Positions 20,270-32,734 of a DNA stretch of 41,527 nucleotides are shown piece by piece. Location: contig JAUGWO010000304.1 of NCBI GenBank assembly GCA_049724395.1, positions 1 to 41,527 on the forward strand, written 5' to 3'. The notes beneath the pieces are model-generated. The model saw only the letters and a program-made list of their open reading frames with translations. It had not been told where the DNA came from and did no database searches. This DNA comes from Spongospora subterranea f. sp. subterranea. Lineage: Eukaryota > Endomyxa: Phytomyxea > Phytomyxea > Plasmodiophorida. The position numbers and the translations under genes were made by a program. The stretch's first letter is position 1, and every line of letters starts with the position of its first letter.

Positions 20270-23200
20270 CAGATTTTGGGATTCACAGTTCAACAGATTT
20301 TGGTCCAGCTGCGCTCGATTAAAGCTTGCAAAGGTGTTTGTTTGGTTACCGAACCCAATCCGTTTTCGAAATGGTATTGGCTACTTGAAAAGCAACGATC
20401 CATCTGTACCTCTCTGGTGTATCGCGCTTTCCTCCTGATCGTTTTGTGCCAAAAGGCGAAATCATCGTCAATTGCCAATGGTGACAATCAGGTCGGCTCA
20501 TGGCCTGACATAATTCGGACCTTTTTACAGTCAAGTTTGCTGGTTTTTAAATTCGGGTTATGACCAGGTCAATGATTTTGACTTAAACGATGACATCGTC
20601 GAGGGTCATGGTGTGGTTGTTCAAACGAACGTTTGCCATATGCCCTTATCCCAAGAAGATGTTCCCTCAAGTTCTGCGATCGCTGTGAATATATTGCAAA
20701 CGTCATCGGAATTCAACCAAGCAGCTGCTGGCGGTCAAAATATCTCACCCGAATCGCAATATGATCCGAAGGACCCAACTGGTACATTGTCTGATATCAG
20801 ATGTGGATTTGATTGAACCCGTAATATTTCATAGGGATCATTGAGCTAATGAAAAAGGGATATAGAGAAGAGGCGATGAGTCGGGTGAATCAGGTTCGTT
20901 TCCCATTAGACAGATTTCAAAGGAGAATATCGACAGATGCTTGTACAGGTGTTGCTCACCCATGAATCTCTGCTCGGGGCGTTCCCCTCTGTAGATCATA
21001 TCAATATTGCAGCGGCGACCTGGCTATCTGTGGTTAACAATGGCGGGGATTACGAGGAATTTGTTGAGCTCTATCTTCGATTGATCGAACAACTTCAGCT
21101 TTCTGATGAAGATGCTTTGACAGCTCTATGGATATTATTTCGTGTAATTCAACAATCGCTAGTCTAAAATGTGCTCTGAGTCTTTATTATAGTCAGTTCC
21201 ACAACAAATCCTCCACTTAACATTTCGCGAGATCGTTTGGGATTATGCAATATGGCGACTCAATTCGCAATCTGACAAGACAAAGTCTTTTTTCAGTTCA
21301 TTATCATATGATGATATATCGGCCCTAATTGACGATATTCACATTTACATCTCTCATCGCTGGTATGCGCTTTCATTCCCAAACTTTTTCGGTTCTTAGG
21401 TTGAATTTCACTTATTTAGCCCCTGTCTTGGCATGTCTGAACTCCATTATGACATGCGCAAGAGCAGATTGGAGCAGACCCTGAAGTTTATGAAGATGGT
21501 CTATGAGGTTAACCTGGTGGCGAAAGATCCAGTTCCCTATAACAGATTTTTTAGCTATTCTGTCACCCAATTCTTGACATTTTTAAATCCTAATGATGCT
21601 TGTGAATGGACTTTCGAATATTCTTTCGCTATTTACCTGTTTTTTAAAACGAAACTGTTACAACATCCGCTCTCTTACCAAGCAAACGACCCAGAAGATG
21701 ACCCCATAAGAATTAAGGTCTGAATTGCAATATCATGATGCAATTTTCGTAATTGTTTGTCGACCTTGGTTTTCAAATTTGATCTGTTGAATAGAGTGTT
21801 TTTGTAACTGACTTTTGCGGTCTCTGCTGTTATTGTTGTTGACCGTCTTCCCTTTCAGGTTAATCGTGATTCTATTGTCAATGACGCGATCGCCATGGCC
21901 ACATCATTCAGTGATGAATTACCCGATCGTGGAATTTATGTTGGTCGATTATCAAAGCGACTGGCTCCTTTAATCACATTTACACACAGGTCGTTTTCAA
22001 AGGCGAACCTGGGCAGGACGGCGGAGGTTTGAGAAGAGAATTTTTCAGTCTTGTTTCCGAAGGTCTTTCAAAAGGTGATTTGAGGGTGTCTGGTATCAAA
22101 ATTTAAGTTACTTATTGGAGCTGGCCAGATAAAGCTTTTGTTCCTATCGAGGAGACAGGAAATGTGTGGTTTAATTCGGATCCGGTGGTTCCGTTGAAGA
22201 GATTCTATAGTATAGGTTCGTGAACAAATCTCAACTTTGTGTATGCTTTCAGTGTTGTTGTTCTTTCATGATTGAGTTGATTCTTCGCCACGTGATCATT
22301 GCAGTTGGGCGTTCTCGTGTCTGTCTGACGTGACTGACCTGATCCAAATTGTCTTATCAGGATTGTTAATCGGATTAGGGTTTTGTTACCAGATACCAAT
22401 GAATCTGCACTTTCCCCAAGGTTTCTATAATCAGTTGTTGGGAAGATCGTTTGTCCTCAGAGATCTGGAATCTATTGACCCACAGCTCTACACCACTATG
22501 CAGAACGTTTTGGATCCATTACTCACAGAAGGTGATCAATTGAACTGATACTATTCCAAAATATCCTCTCATAATTAATGTGCAAGATGACATGCCCGAC
22601 TTTGCGCCCGCATTCGATCAGATTAAACTGCCGAGTACCAACAAAAAACGAAAGCGCAATTTAGGTCGCGATCATCTAGATCGTACATCCTCGAAACAAG
22701 CCAAGCTCAATCGGGATCCGGGGGTTCCCAGAAGAAAATTTAATCTGAAAAGTCGGTCTGAATATGTGTATACTTATTCACACAATTCTGCGATCGCTAG
22801 TGTGGCTGATCAACTCGAACAATTTATCGCCGGGTAAACCGTGCTGTGGTATTGTTTTTGATGCGACACTGATTTGATCGATATCATCCAGCTTCCAAAA
22901 AGCCTCTGGAACAGATTATATGTCATTATTGGATCCTGATGAACTCGAGTTCTTTCTATGCGGCGTTCAGACAATTGATATTGATAATCTGAAAGACCAC
23001 ACCGTGTCGGTTTGGTCCTGGAATTCCTGTCGATTTCTGAAATGTTGTGATTAGATATACGGGTGGGTATAAGGCAACCGATCCGGCTATACAGAATCTC
23101 TGGGAAGTGTTGTCCGAATCTGACCAACAGACTAGGAGACTTTTTTTGAAGTTCGTGACAGGAAACTCACGTCTTCCTGCTGGAGGCGCTGTCAACTTGG

Positions 23201-23418
23201 TTCCCAGGTTGACAGTTTACAAGCTACCCAGTGTGCCAACTCCACCTGCTTCTGACCCGGGGGCAACTCCACCCCCTTCTGTGTCAACGGTTGACCATCT
23301 CCCTTGTGGCAACGTCTGTGTGCACCAACTGAGATTACCGGATTATCCCAACCTGACAACTCTTCGCCGGAAACTGATGACAGCCATCCGAGAATGTGGA
23401 GGATACTCTTTCAGATGA
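20270..23418 (+). CDS. HECT-type E3 ubiquitin-protein ligase, gene 1
   Basis: It transfers ubiquitin from an E2 through a catalytic Cys to substrates. Exons deduced by comparison with gene 2 and by splice sites include IIELMKKGYREEAMSRVNQ joined to a block starting VLLTHESLLGAFPSVDH (20,948), then DDISALIDDIH..HRW (ends about 21,361), FMKMVYEVNLVAKDPVPY (21,490), VNRDSIVNDAI (21,860), VVFKGEPGQDGGGLRREFF (21,990; canonical HECT N-lobe motif), VWFNSD, LLIGLGFCYQIPMNLHFP (22,363), NLKSRSEYV, YTGGY (23,056), FLKFVTGNSRLPAGG and CVHQLRLPDYP. The likely active Cys codon is 23,317-23,319; the stop is at 23,416-23,418. Introns are mostly 45-145 nt and phases agree. Unusual: a Lys/Arg-rich insert (STNKKRKRN) in the N-lobe and a Pro-rich insert before the active Cys. 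The 5' exon limits are uncertain. Confidence 0.85.
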
Positions 23419-24768
23419 TCAAATATTGACAATTCTGTCGTTGAATTTATGGACATCCTAAGACAGTAATTCTTGGTCTGATCGCTTTATTCGTCGTTAT
23501 ACACTAGATTTATCCAATGTCATCAAACGTGACTCGGCTACTTCCTGTGTTATGAATCCAGTAGTCGCAACTTTTTGGTTTTGTTGACAACCGGAGGCGT
23601 CGACATGTTGGTCGACCCTATCTTGTGAAAGAATGGAACAAAAATCCCCTCGACACAGAACCAGAAAGCGAATCCATTTGAACATCAGAACACTGTGAAA
23701 ATTGCATTCCAAATCAGCAAAAACAAAGACTGAACAATTTCAACATGCGCCAGGAAAACGGGCAACATCTTGAAAATCTGTCAGGCCCAGCTGACTAATC
23801 GGAAGGACGATTTCCCTGAATTGGGTTCCAGGTTTCCTTTCTCCCTTGATGTAGTCACGCTTCAGAGCGACAAGGACGTGAAGATTTTGATACCGGTTGG
23901 TGGATTGACGAACCCGAATCAACTAATGAATTCGGGACCTTTTTAAGTGAAAGGAAGATCGATCGTCTCTTGGCGTTCCGCACTGCACATGAGGTGCGAA
24001 AAATCTCCCACAAAACTGCAAACACGAATAGCCTAGCAGGAGAGAAAACGATTGCTGTGTTGACTATGAGTACGGAAATGCTGTATGAAAACCCATTTAC
24101 TTTTGACCGATATTTTCAATTAATATCTACAAATTAAAACCTAATAATGCAGGTACTGTATTGAAAACGGTGGTAGGGATTTGGGTAGGGTTGAGAGGTA
24201 TTTTTTGCCTGGTGATTGACGGTGGGTTATCATCAGCGTCGAACTACAACGCTTAGAATAGCAGTTTGCAGATAAGTTTTGAGATCGACACCGTACAAGC
24301 CCAAACAAAACCAGAATAGCTCGACTTGGCCGCAATCACGCGGAACATCGTTCCACGAACGCCATGAACTTTCGTGTGCAGTGGCCGATATCTGATACGA
24401 CCCGGCAATCGAAGATATATGGGCGAATACGACTTGATCGTGACGGATTTCTGGTTCGCATTATCTTGGTAACAACGTCAGAAGCTTAAAACGTAGTCTA
24501 CAGAGTCCGAAATCCAGCAAAACTGTTTTTTTCACCAGAAACCTATTCCTCGACGCAAAAAAGGGAAACAAGGCAAAACCCATTTCTCGTGCGTTTCATA
24601 CCGAAATCAGTGCCCATGCTATACCTGTACCAGTACCATTTATATCGGGTATCATACTCGGTACAGTACATTTCATGGCCGAGCACTGTACATGTAAGTT
24701 TCAACAAAACTGATTGTGTCGTACCGTACCCGCAAGGACATAGCTCTAACCTGCAGTACAGAGTTAAA
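23419..24768. other. Intergenic between HECT gene 1 and the MITE
   Basis: The first roughly 240 bp keep weak similarity to the sequence after gene 2 (up to about 30,250), marking the 3' edge of the HECT duplication. Beyond it are no assignable ORFs. GTAC-rich strings (for example CGGTACAGTACATTTC) lie at 24,600-24,760. Confidence 0.45.
24509..24562 (-). repeat. Fragment shared with the hAT-like MITE
   Basis: The reverse complement matches MITE positions 9,543-9,599 (TTTTGCGTCGAGGA(A/G)TAGG, TTTCTGGTGAAAA, CAGTTTTGCTGG). It is probably a remnant of a related element. Confidence 0.7.
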
Positions 24769-26281
24769 CCCCGGTTTAGTGGCACGTCCCGATATAGTGA
24801 CTTCCCCAATTTAGTGTCTTTTTTGCCAAGATAATTAGATTTACAAAGGAGATAGGGGCACTCCTGCCACTATATTGGCATTAGTCGAAAACTACAGTGA
24901 GAATAGTGGCACCCCGATATAGTGACTTCCCCAATTTAATGTCTTTTTTGCCAAGATAATTAGATTTACAGAGGAGATAGGGGCACTCCTGCCACTATAT
25001 TGGCATTAGTCGAAAACTACAGTGAGAATAGTGGCACCCCGATATAGTGACTTCCCCAATTTAATGTCTTTTTTGCCAAGATAATTAGATTTACAGAGGA
25101 GATAGGGGCACCCCTGCCACTATATTGGCATTAGTCGAAAACTACAGTGAGAATAGTGGCACCCCGATATAGTGACTTCCCCAATTTAATGTCTTTTTTG
25201 CCAAGATAATTAGATTTACAGAGGAGATAGGGGCACCCCTGCCACTATATTGGCATTAGTCGAAAACTACAGTGAGAATAGTGGTAGTGGGGCACCCCGA
25301 TATAGTGACTTCCCCAATTTAATGTCTTTTTTGCCAAGATAATTAGATTTACAGAGGAGATAGGGGCACCCCTGCCACTATATTGGCATTAGTCGAAAAC
25401 TACAGTGAGAATAGTGGCACCCCGATATAGTGACTTCCCCAATTTAATGTCTTTTTTGCCAAGATAATTAGATTTACAGAGGAGATAGGGGCACCCCTGC
25501 CACTATATTGGCATTAGTCGAAAACTACAGTGAGAATAGTGGCACCCCGATATAGTGACTTCCCCAATTTAATGTCTTTTTTGCCAAGATAATTAGATTT
25601 ACAGAGGAGATAGGGGCACCCCTGCCACTATATTGGCATTAGTCGAAAACTACAGTGAGAATAGTGGCACCCCGATATAGTGACTTCCCCAATTTAATGT
25701 CTTTTTTGCCAAGATAATTAGATTTACAGAGGAGATAGGGGCACCCCTGCCACTATATTGGCATTAGTCGAAAACTACAGTGAGAATAGTGGCACCCCGA
25801 TATAGTGACTTCCCCCCAATTTAATGTCTTTTTTGCCAAGATAATTAGATTTACAGAGGAGATAGGGGCACCCCTGCCACTATATTGGCATTAGTCGAAA
25901 ACTACAGTGAGAATAGTGGCACCCCCCTTTAGTGCGCAGCCCATTTAAAGCGCATTACTCATTTATCATTTGCATAGCAGCACCAGGCGTCGTTGATTTC
26001 TCATAAAAATGCTTTAAGTCCAGCGATTAACACGACTGGCAGTAATTGCTTAGATTTATTGGCAGCGGTCTCCCAACCATTCGCTTTATAATAGCGAATA
26101 TAGCGGATTTCTCTGATAAAAAAACCGCCTGCCCTTCTGCTTATCGTTCGTCATTGCGATTCAGGACAAATTCAGACAGTGTTCGAAATTGCGGTACGGA
26201 GTTTCAAAATAGTGACACCTCCGATATAGCGGTACTGGTATTATTTAATGGTCGGCCCCAGTAGTTGCCACTAAACCGGGG
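24769..26281. mobile_element. MITE-like element with 16-bp inverted ends, filled by satellite 2
   Basis: Left end CCCCGGTTTAGTGGCA (24,769-24,784) and right end TGCCACTAAACCGGGG (26,266-26,281) are exact reverse complements. The right part also carries CCGATATAGCGG, a variant of the satellite's CCGATATAGTGAC. Such ends resemble pogo/Tigger-type termini. No transposase is inside and no target duplication is evident. Confidence 0.6.
24785..25930. repeat. Satellite 2: tandem array, 125-bp unit, nine copies
   Basis: GATATAGTGACTTCCCC starts at 24791, 24916, 25041, 25166, 25299, 25424, 25549, 25674 and 25799; spacing is 125 bp except one of 133 (an 8-bp GTAGTGGG-type insertion near 25,285). Units are almost identical. 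Each holds opposed motifs GCCACTATATTGGC and AGTGGCACCCCGATATAGTG, which resemble the element's terminal repeat. The last unit runs into CCCTTTAGTGCGC. Confidence 0.97.
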
Positions 26282-26849
26282 TGCGATCGTGCCTCCCTTC
26301 TTCATGCGAAGTTTTAGGTGGACTTTAAGGAATCGTTTGAGACGAACCCACGTCATAGCCGGGCACCGCTTCCCTGCTTTTCGCCCATACTGTCAGGACA
26401 CGGCTATCACGAGTACCCTCTGATGTCGGACCCCTCACCAGATCGCCAGATCTGATTATCAGCTGTAGTAAAATACACCCTGATTTTTCTTAGTCCCTCG
26501 CCCATTCCTAGACGCCTTGCCTAGGCCGAGTCACTACCCAAACCCTACCCTACCCTACCCTGTACCGTTAATAAAAGGTACGGATTTCTAATGGGTATGG
26601 TATCGAGGCTGTAGCGTACCGTAAACTGAACCCGTACAGCAGTACCGTACTCTAGGCCTAGGGTCCCATTAATTGCCGTCTGTTGCAAGGGTGGCAGCCC
26701 GCAGCCCAGAGTGGATGACCACTTGAACACTGGTCATGCCTGATGGATTAATCCGAATTATCTGTTGCCGGTTGGGACGGTAACGCCGTAACGGCAATTA
26801 TTGTCTTTCGTGATATAAATCTGCTCAAGTTCGTCAAGAATCTCAACCG
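26282..26849. other. Intergenic, upstream of HECT gene 2
   Basis: It includes a short CCCTA run (26,540-26,561) and GTACCGTA-type strings (26,560-26,660) like those at 24,600-24,760. No gene recognised. Confidence 0.45.
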
Positions 26850-29800
26850 GCTTACTCGATTAGAACTTGCAAGATTGCTTGTTTGGGTGATCGTGAACTC
26901 AACCCGTCTTTGAGATGGTGCCGGCTAATGATTGGCAACGGCCAATCTTTATTGGTTCGATGTATGGCGTATTGATCTTGATCATATTGTGCCAATACGT
27001 GACTTCATCGCCAGATGCTAATCTTAGAATTCAGGTCTATTAATGTTTTTACATTGTTCAGAGTTTTTTACAATCAATTTTGCTGATTTTTTTCATTGCT
27101 TGTATGACCAGGTTCACGATATTACGGTAAACCCATCATCGCTCAACAAACATCACTTCGTTGGGGATCAGGTTGTGGTTGTTCACAACAACAATGACAA
27201 TATTCCACTATTTCAACATGACTGTCCCTCAACTTGTTCAGGTTCAGTCGCTGCGTTATTTTCGCACAATCCCTCGGAACCAAATCAAGAAGCTTCAAGC
27301 ATAGATTCTTTCCCACTCGAATCACAATTATCAAGTAGTGTCTCGATATCAGATCCGAATGACCCAACCGGTACGTCATCTGATATCATCTGTGGGTTTG
27401 TTTAAACCCATAATATCTAGGGATCATTGAGCTTATGAAGAAGGGTGATACAAAGGAAGCAATGAGTCGAGTGAATCGGGTTCGTTCTCCCAATATCCAG
27501 ATTACAATTGACACTATCGACTGATATTCATAAAGGTGTTCCTTAGTCATGAATCTCTGCTCGGGGCGTTCCCCTCTGTAGATCATATCGATATTGCAGC
27601 GGCGACCTGGCTATCTGTGGTTAACAATGGCGGCTATTACGAGGAATTTGTTGAGCTGTATATGCGATTTATCACACAGCTTCAGTTTTCTGATGAAGAT
27701 GATGTGCCCTTAACAGCTCTATGGATATTATTTCGTGTATTTCACAGATTTCCAGTTTCGGAATGATTTCTGAGACTCAATTTTAGTCAGCTCCCAACCA
27801 TCCCCTTCATTCAAAATTTGGCGATGATGTTTGGGATTCTGCATTAACGCGATTCACATTGCAATCTGACAAGACAAAGACTCTTCTCAGTTCATTATCA
27901 CATGATGATATATCGGCCCTTATTGATGATATTCACCATTATATCGCTAATCGCTGGTATACGTTTTCACTCCCATCATCAGCTGTCCTCATTTGACATC
28001 CAATTTTGTAGTCACTCTCACCTGTCTGCATTCATTTTTGACGGGGAAAAGACACATGTGCATGAGGCCTTTGGCCTCATGAAGATGATCTATCATGTGA
28101 ACATGATGGCGGAAGACCCGGTGCCATTCAGGAATTTTTATAGCGAATGTGTGACCCAATTCCTGGCTGGCCCTGAACATAATCTCAAAAATGATCATCG
28201 CAGAATCGTCTATTCGTTTCTTGTTGATTATCCATTTGCAATCGACCTGCCAGTGAAGAAAACTTTTTTACGACTCTACCAGGGCGTTGAACATACGAAT
28301 TGGTTCAAATCAATTCAGGTCTGAACTGAAATACCATGCAGCTGTTCTCCACGTTAATTTCCAAATACGTTTGCATCCATTATCGTGGGTTTTTTAACTG
28401 GAGCTCTGCTGAGTCGACCTTGCCCTTTCAGGTTCATCGCGAATCTATCGTGAACGACGCTTTAGCCGAATCATATTCAAGTCATCGGAGCTTCCTCAAT
28501 CCCCATTTCTATGTTGGTCGATCAGCCTCCTGATTGGCCCTCATTGATCATTGACGCAACAGGTGACTTTTAAAGGAGAAGCTGGGTTCGGTCCAGGTGT
28601 ATTTAGGGAATTTTTCACTCTCTTTTCCACAGAGCTCTGGAAAGGTGATTTTATTTTGTCTGTGTTTGGTAGTGATCCTTGGAAACAAATAATGATTCTG
28701 GTCAGATAAGGCCTTTGTTCTGAACGAGCACACAGGAAATATGTGGTTCAATTCGGACAAGGATATTCCTTTGGAGCGATTTTATAATATAGGTTCGCGG
28801 TATATCTCTCTCAGTGTGTTCGTTCTCTTTTTGATTTTCTTGAGCCATTTCGTCGCCAATAACAAATTGGAGTTGTCATTCTTGTGTCTGTTATGGTTGG
28901 CAATGATCTGATTCATAATGTTTAACAGGTTTTTTAATTGGAGTAGGGTTTTATCACCAGTGTCCAATGAATTTGCACTTTCCCCAATTTCTATATCATC
29001 TGTTGCTCGGAAAATCGATTGTTCTCAGAGATCTGGCATCAGTTGACCCTCAACTCTACAACACCATGCAGCAACATGTTCTTGATCCGTCACTAACAGA
29101 AGGTTTTATCTTGAACTGATTTCTGTGGAAACAATCCTCTCACAATTTTTTGGTGGAAAGAGGACATTGAAGAAATTGCTCCCGCATTCGACCATATGGA
29201 ACTGCCGAGTACAATCAAACAACGCAAGCGGTCAGGTCCCGACCATCACGATATCTCATCCTCGAAACGAACCAAGCTCAATTGTGAGCTGGAAGTTCCC
29301 AGGAGAAGGCTAAATCTAAAAAACCGGTTTGAATATGTCGAAATGTATCTGCGAGATGCTGTGATCGATAGAGTATCTGATCAACTTGAACAATTTATTA
29401 TTGGGTAAACAGTTTGATAGTATTCCTTTTGCTGCGACACTGACCCAACGTTGATCTCTTCCAGCTTTCAAAAAGTGTGTGGCACAGAATATATGCCGTT
29501 ATTGAGTTCTCATGAATTTGAGCTCCTTCTATGCGGCATTCAGACAGTTGATATTGCTGATCTGAACCGACACACCATGTGGGGTTTAGGTCCTGGGAAC
29601 CCTTTCCATTTCTAAACATGTGCTGATCAGGTATTCGGGTGGGTATTCGGAAAGCGATCCGATTATACAGAATTTCTGGGAAGTGTTGTCCGCGTTTGAA
29701 GAGAATGACAAGAGGCTATTTTTGAAGTTCGTGACAGGAAGCTTTCGTCTTCCTGCTGGAGGCGCTGCCACCATCCATCCCCCTCTCACTGTTGACAAGT

Positions 29801-30015
29801 TACCATCTAGGCCAGCTCGACCTGTGCCCAATCGCCCTTCATCTGTGCCAACTCCACCATCATCCGGGTCAACTCAACCTGTTGCCCTTAACCATCTCCC
29901 ATACGTCAGTTCCTGTTCGAACGAATTAATTCTACCTCCATATCCGGACAAGGAAACACTACGCCATAAACTGGTTCAAGCAATCGCAGAATCTGAAGAG
30001 TTTACTCAGATGTGA
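26850..30015 (+). CDS. HECT-type E3 ubiquitin-protein ligase, gene 2 (tandem duplicate)
   Basis: Colinear with gene 1, with the same exon plan and splice phases: IIELMKKGDTKEAMSRVNR, FLSHESLLGAFPSVDH (27,538), a Ser-rich acidic exon (27,110-27,405), DDISALIDDIHHYIANRW, LMKMIYHVNMMAEDPVPF (28,077), VHRESIVNDAL (28,432), VTFKGEAGFGPGVFREFF (28,561), MWFNSD, a block like LHFPQFYHLLLG, NLKNRFEYVEMYL, IRYSGGYSESDP (29,623), FLKFVTGSFRLPAGG and SCSNELILPPYP. The likely active Cys codon is 29,914-29,916 and the stop 30,013-30,015. The conserved G-x-DGGG-x-R of the HECT N-lobe has become GFGPGVFR, so activity or E2 use may differ. It keeps the Lys/Arg-rich and Pro-rich inserts, the latter longer. I see no frame lesion that splicing does not resolve. 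Confidence 0.82.
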
Positions 30016-31149
30016 GATTCAATTGACAAAGCTGCTGGTTTATTTCTCAACTACCTATACAAATGAATGAATTGTGGCCTGATCACCGTTTTTGACCAAG
30101 CATTGGGAATATATTGTTTGTATAGGCCATACAGCTACCTCAACCTGTTTGTCGCTGTGATTACACCGGGTGGTGTTGAGGTTGCTCGACCCAAATCTGT
30201 GCATGCAAAAATCCACATAACTCTTGGCTACAGAACCAGAAGATGAATTCACACAGCGGAAAAACGCGATTGCGTTCAAACTCAGCAGATGTGAGGATTG
30301 GTAAATCTCCAAATTCAAATTACTGGGTCCCGAGAATTACCCAGTCAAAATGGGGAACCTTGAATTTTTTCAAGTGCAACCGACTCGCCATAAGTTTCTC
30401 AGAAGTGTTGGACGGACGAAAACACTCATCGGAACCAACCGAATATTTGAGGTGATTACAGAAACACCAATTCCAAATTACATAGGCAGGAGAATGGTAG
30501 GGATCCAGTATAAGTCTGTTGTGTTAATAATCTACATATATGACGCCCCTATAGAGATTAATAACAGTAAATGTGTATGTGGATGACACAACACAATGGG
30601 AAATTGGAGACACAAAACAGGAAGAACAGTATGGTGAGTAAAATCAGGGGAGGAAAGACCCAGGGCCAGGACTTTCAGCTTTGTATTTTGGCGCCAAAAC
30701 AGAGGCTGTACAGTAAGCACGAATTTACAATCAATTGCTTTTCGTCCTTCCGGCAGCTTGGATAGCTGAAATGTGCCAAACTGGTGCAATGTTTTAAGTT
30801 CTGTGTGTGCAGCGTTGAACCAGTATCCGGCATCTTTACTGGTCAGTTGTACTTTACGTGAAATGGTAAGGAGGAGATAGTCAACGAGGCTTATCGCTCA
30901 GAAGGCCTTATCAAGTCCACAGCTAGGAAATATATTGTGTGCCACCTGCACAAATCAGACGATATCGACAACGAAAATCCGAAATGATTGATGGCGTGCA
31001 TCATGTGAAGCACATGAATATTATATCCACCCCGGGATGACCGCAAAAACGACGACTGCGTCGATCAACTGTCTGCGTTCATCGACGACCTACATCAAAG
31101 ACTTCGCCAGATCACTGTCGGGGATAATCTGCCGAAAATTGAGTCGGCT
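30016..31149. other. Stretch downstream of HECT gene 2 with unassigned open segments
   Basis: The first roughly 230 bp are weakly similar to the 3' flank of HECT gene 1. A plus-strand open segment (30,350-30,586, with FLRSVGRTKTLIGTNRIFEV) reads like coding sequence, but I do not recognise it and see no splice partner. The rest is unassigned and may include the N-terminus of the pogo remnant. Confidence 0.35.
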
Positions 31150-31620
31150 TCGTCCAGATGAAATTTTTCCATAGAAGCACTTCCCAAACGGGTATACAGG
31201 TTTATCTCCGAACAGCAATTCGTGAAGAGGCGGGCAACTCATATTGCTCAAACCACCCGATACCAAGAAGATCAGATCGATCAATTCGTTGAATACGTCA
31301 AAGAGCAAGATACTACGTCTGGGTATAAATGCAGATTGTGTGGTCAACATTGACGAAACAAATGTCGCGTTTGATATGACGGGACGTTTAACAATTGTCA
31401 CGAAAGGGTCTCGTACTGTCAGTATACGATCGACTGGATCCTCATATCGCTTAACAGCCCTTCTAGGCTTAACGATGTCAGGCATCAAACTCAAGCCGTT
31501 CCTTATTTTCAAGGGCAAACACCGGATGCGATGGCAAGCGACCGCCTCATGAACGGTGTCTTCGACAACAATCAGTACCAGTTTGAAGCGAACCAGGTTT
31601 CCTGGCCACAGAATTCGACC
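31150..31620 (+). pseudogene. pogo/Tigger-like transposase remnant
   Basis: A CENP-B-type DNA-binding tail (FVKRRATHIAQTT, then QIDQFVEYVKE, 31,215-31,305) is followed in another frame (31,244-31,552) by the DDE core start NIDETNVAFDM, TKGSRTVSIRSTGSSYRLT and KLKPFLIFKGK, and then by LMNGVFDNNQY in a third frame (about 31,550). These are diagnostic pogo/Tigger blocks. Two or more frame shifts and loss of the later catalytic residues make it inactive. Confidence 0.75.
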
Positions 31621-31650
31621 GCTCCATACAGCATGACAACTGCTCCATAA

Positions 31651-31712
31651 ACGAGCGGCCATTTGTGCTATGATGCAATAAACGAGCGGCCATTTGTGCT
31701 ATGATGCAATCC
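31651..31712. repeat. 31-bp direct duplication
   Basis: ACGAGCGGCCATTTGTGCTA followed by TGATGCAATA(A) occurs twice in a row, starting at 31,651 and 31,682, next to a CTCCAT-flanked copy of the same neighbourhood. Confidence 0.85.
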
Positions 31713-32097
31713 GACAACTGCTCCATTGCCAATCTCGGCCATTTGCAAGTATACAGGAAAGATCTGTTGACAAAGGGGCCAAGAACCTGAGGGGTCTACG
31801 GTACAGCAATGGTGTAAAGACAACAGGATCAAAATTCAATGACTTCAAAAATATTCATCTTATCAAATGAGTACTCACCGATATATTAATTTCGAATTTA
31901 ATTTTCGGTCTTTTTCAACTGTAGTTACAAAATACTGCCAAACAGGCCATCAGAGTTGTTATTCTTTGAAAGTTTAAACAATGTTTTCCAGGATGACCAT
32001 TGTAGACTGAACGCTGCAGATTTCGTGTAGAATTTGGCCAGAACATCTAGTACTGGGACTGCAGATGTGTTGACGATTCCATCAATGAACGACGAGA
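31713..32097. other. Intergenic, nothing recognised
   Basis: AT-rich, no ORF or repeat that I can name. It ends at the left edge of segmental duplication C. Confidence 0.45.
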
Positions 32098-32734
32098 CCC
32101 ACTTTAATGTTGATCAGGGCTGGATAGATCGGGGATGTGTATTGCGACAGACGTCTCTCTATCAACACGTTCATTAAATATAATTTCCATGTGCTGGACC
32201 CAGATCAACTAAACACTACAAGCTATTATTCTCGAGATCGACGCGATAGACCTCCCAAATTCTGACATTGGAAGCCAGTCGTAAAGGCCCAGACAAACGG
32301 CGACACACCCGGGCGAATGCCTCAACACCTTCGATTTTATCTCCGCTTTCGTCTAGACCCACATGGAATCATTCCGATTCCAGAATAGGAAGATTGAATG
32401 GCGCCTTTTTTAAACGAAACAAAATGTTCGAAGATAACTCCCCGCCGTTATTTCCTCTCAAAAACAGATTGAACAAAACATGACAGGTTGAGTGTCCCTC
32501 TTTCCTACGACATTGGCTTTGATAATCAACATGTTATTCATCATGTTTTAGAACAACTGACATATCAAATGTTAAACTAAATCACAGCAGGAAAGTGTAA
32601 TATATGTGATAGGACAGTCTGACACCTTAACCCTGTTTATAACACCTAACACCGTTCATCTCATCCATAACTCTGAACTCATCCTTTTCCCATTGTCGAA
32701 CGGCGCTACTGTTGCGCCACATCCCATTACTTCA

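Noticed and set aside
20276-20563. 95-codon open stretch as a separate gene upstream of HECT gene 1
   Set aside because: It aligns in part with the sequence before HECT gene 2, but the frames do not agree over the whole length. It is more likely a 5' exon region of the HECT gene with uncertain limits.
26540-26561. CCCTA-type run resembling a telomeric repeat
   Set aside because: The period is 5 bp, only about four units, and it is flanked by gene-bearing sequence on both sides. It does not match the usual 6- or 7-bp telomere repeats.
31090-31662. 190-codon minus-strand ORF
   Set aside because: It is antisense to the pogo transposase remnant, whose plus-strand motifs are diagnostic.
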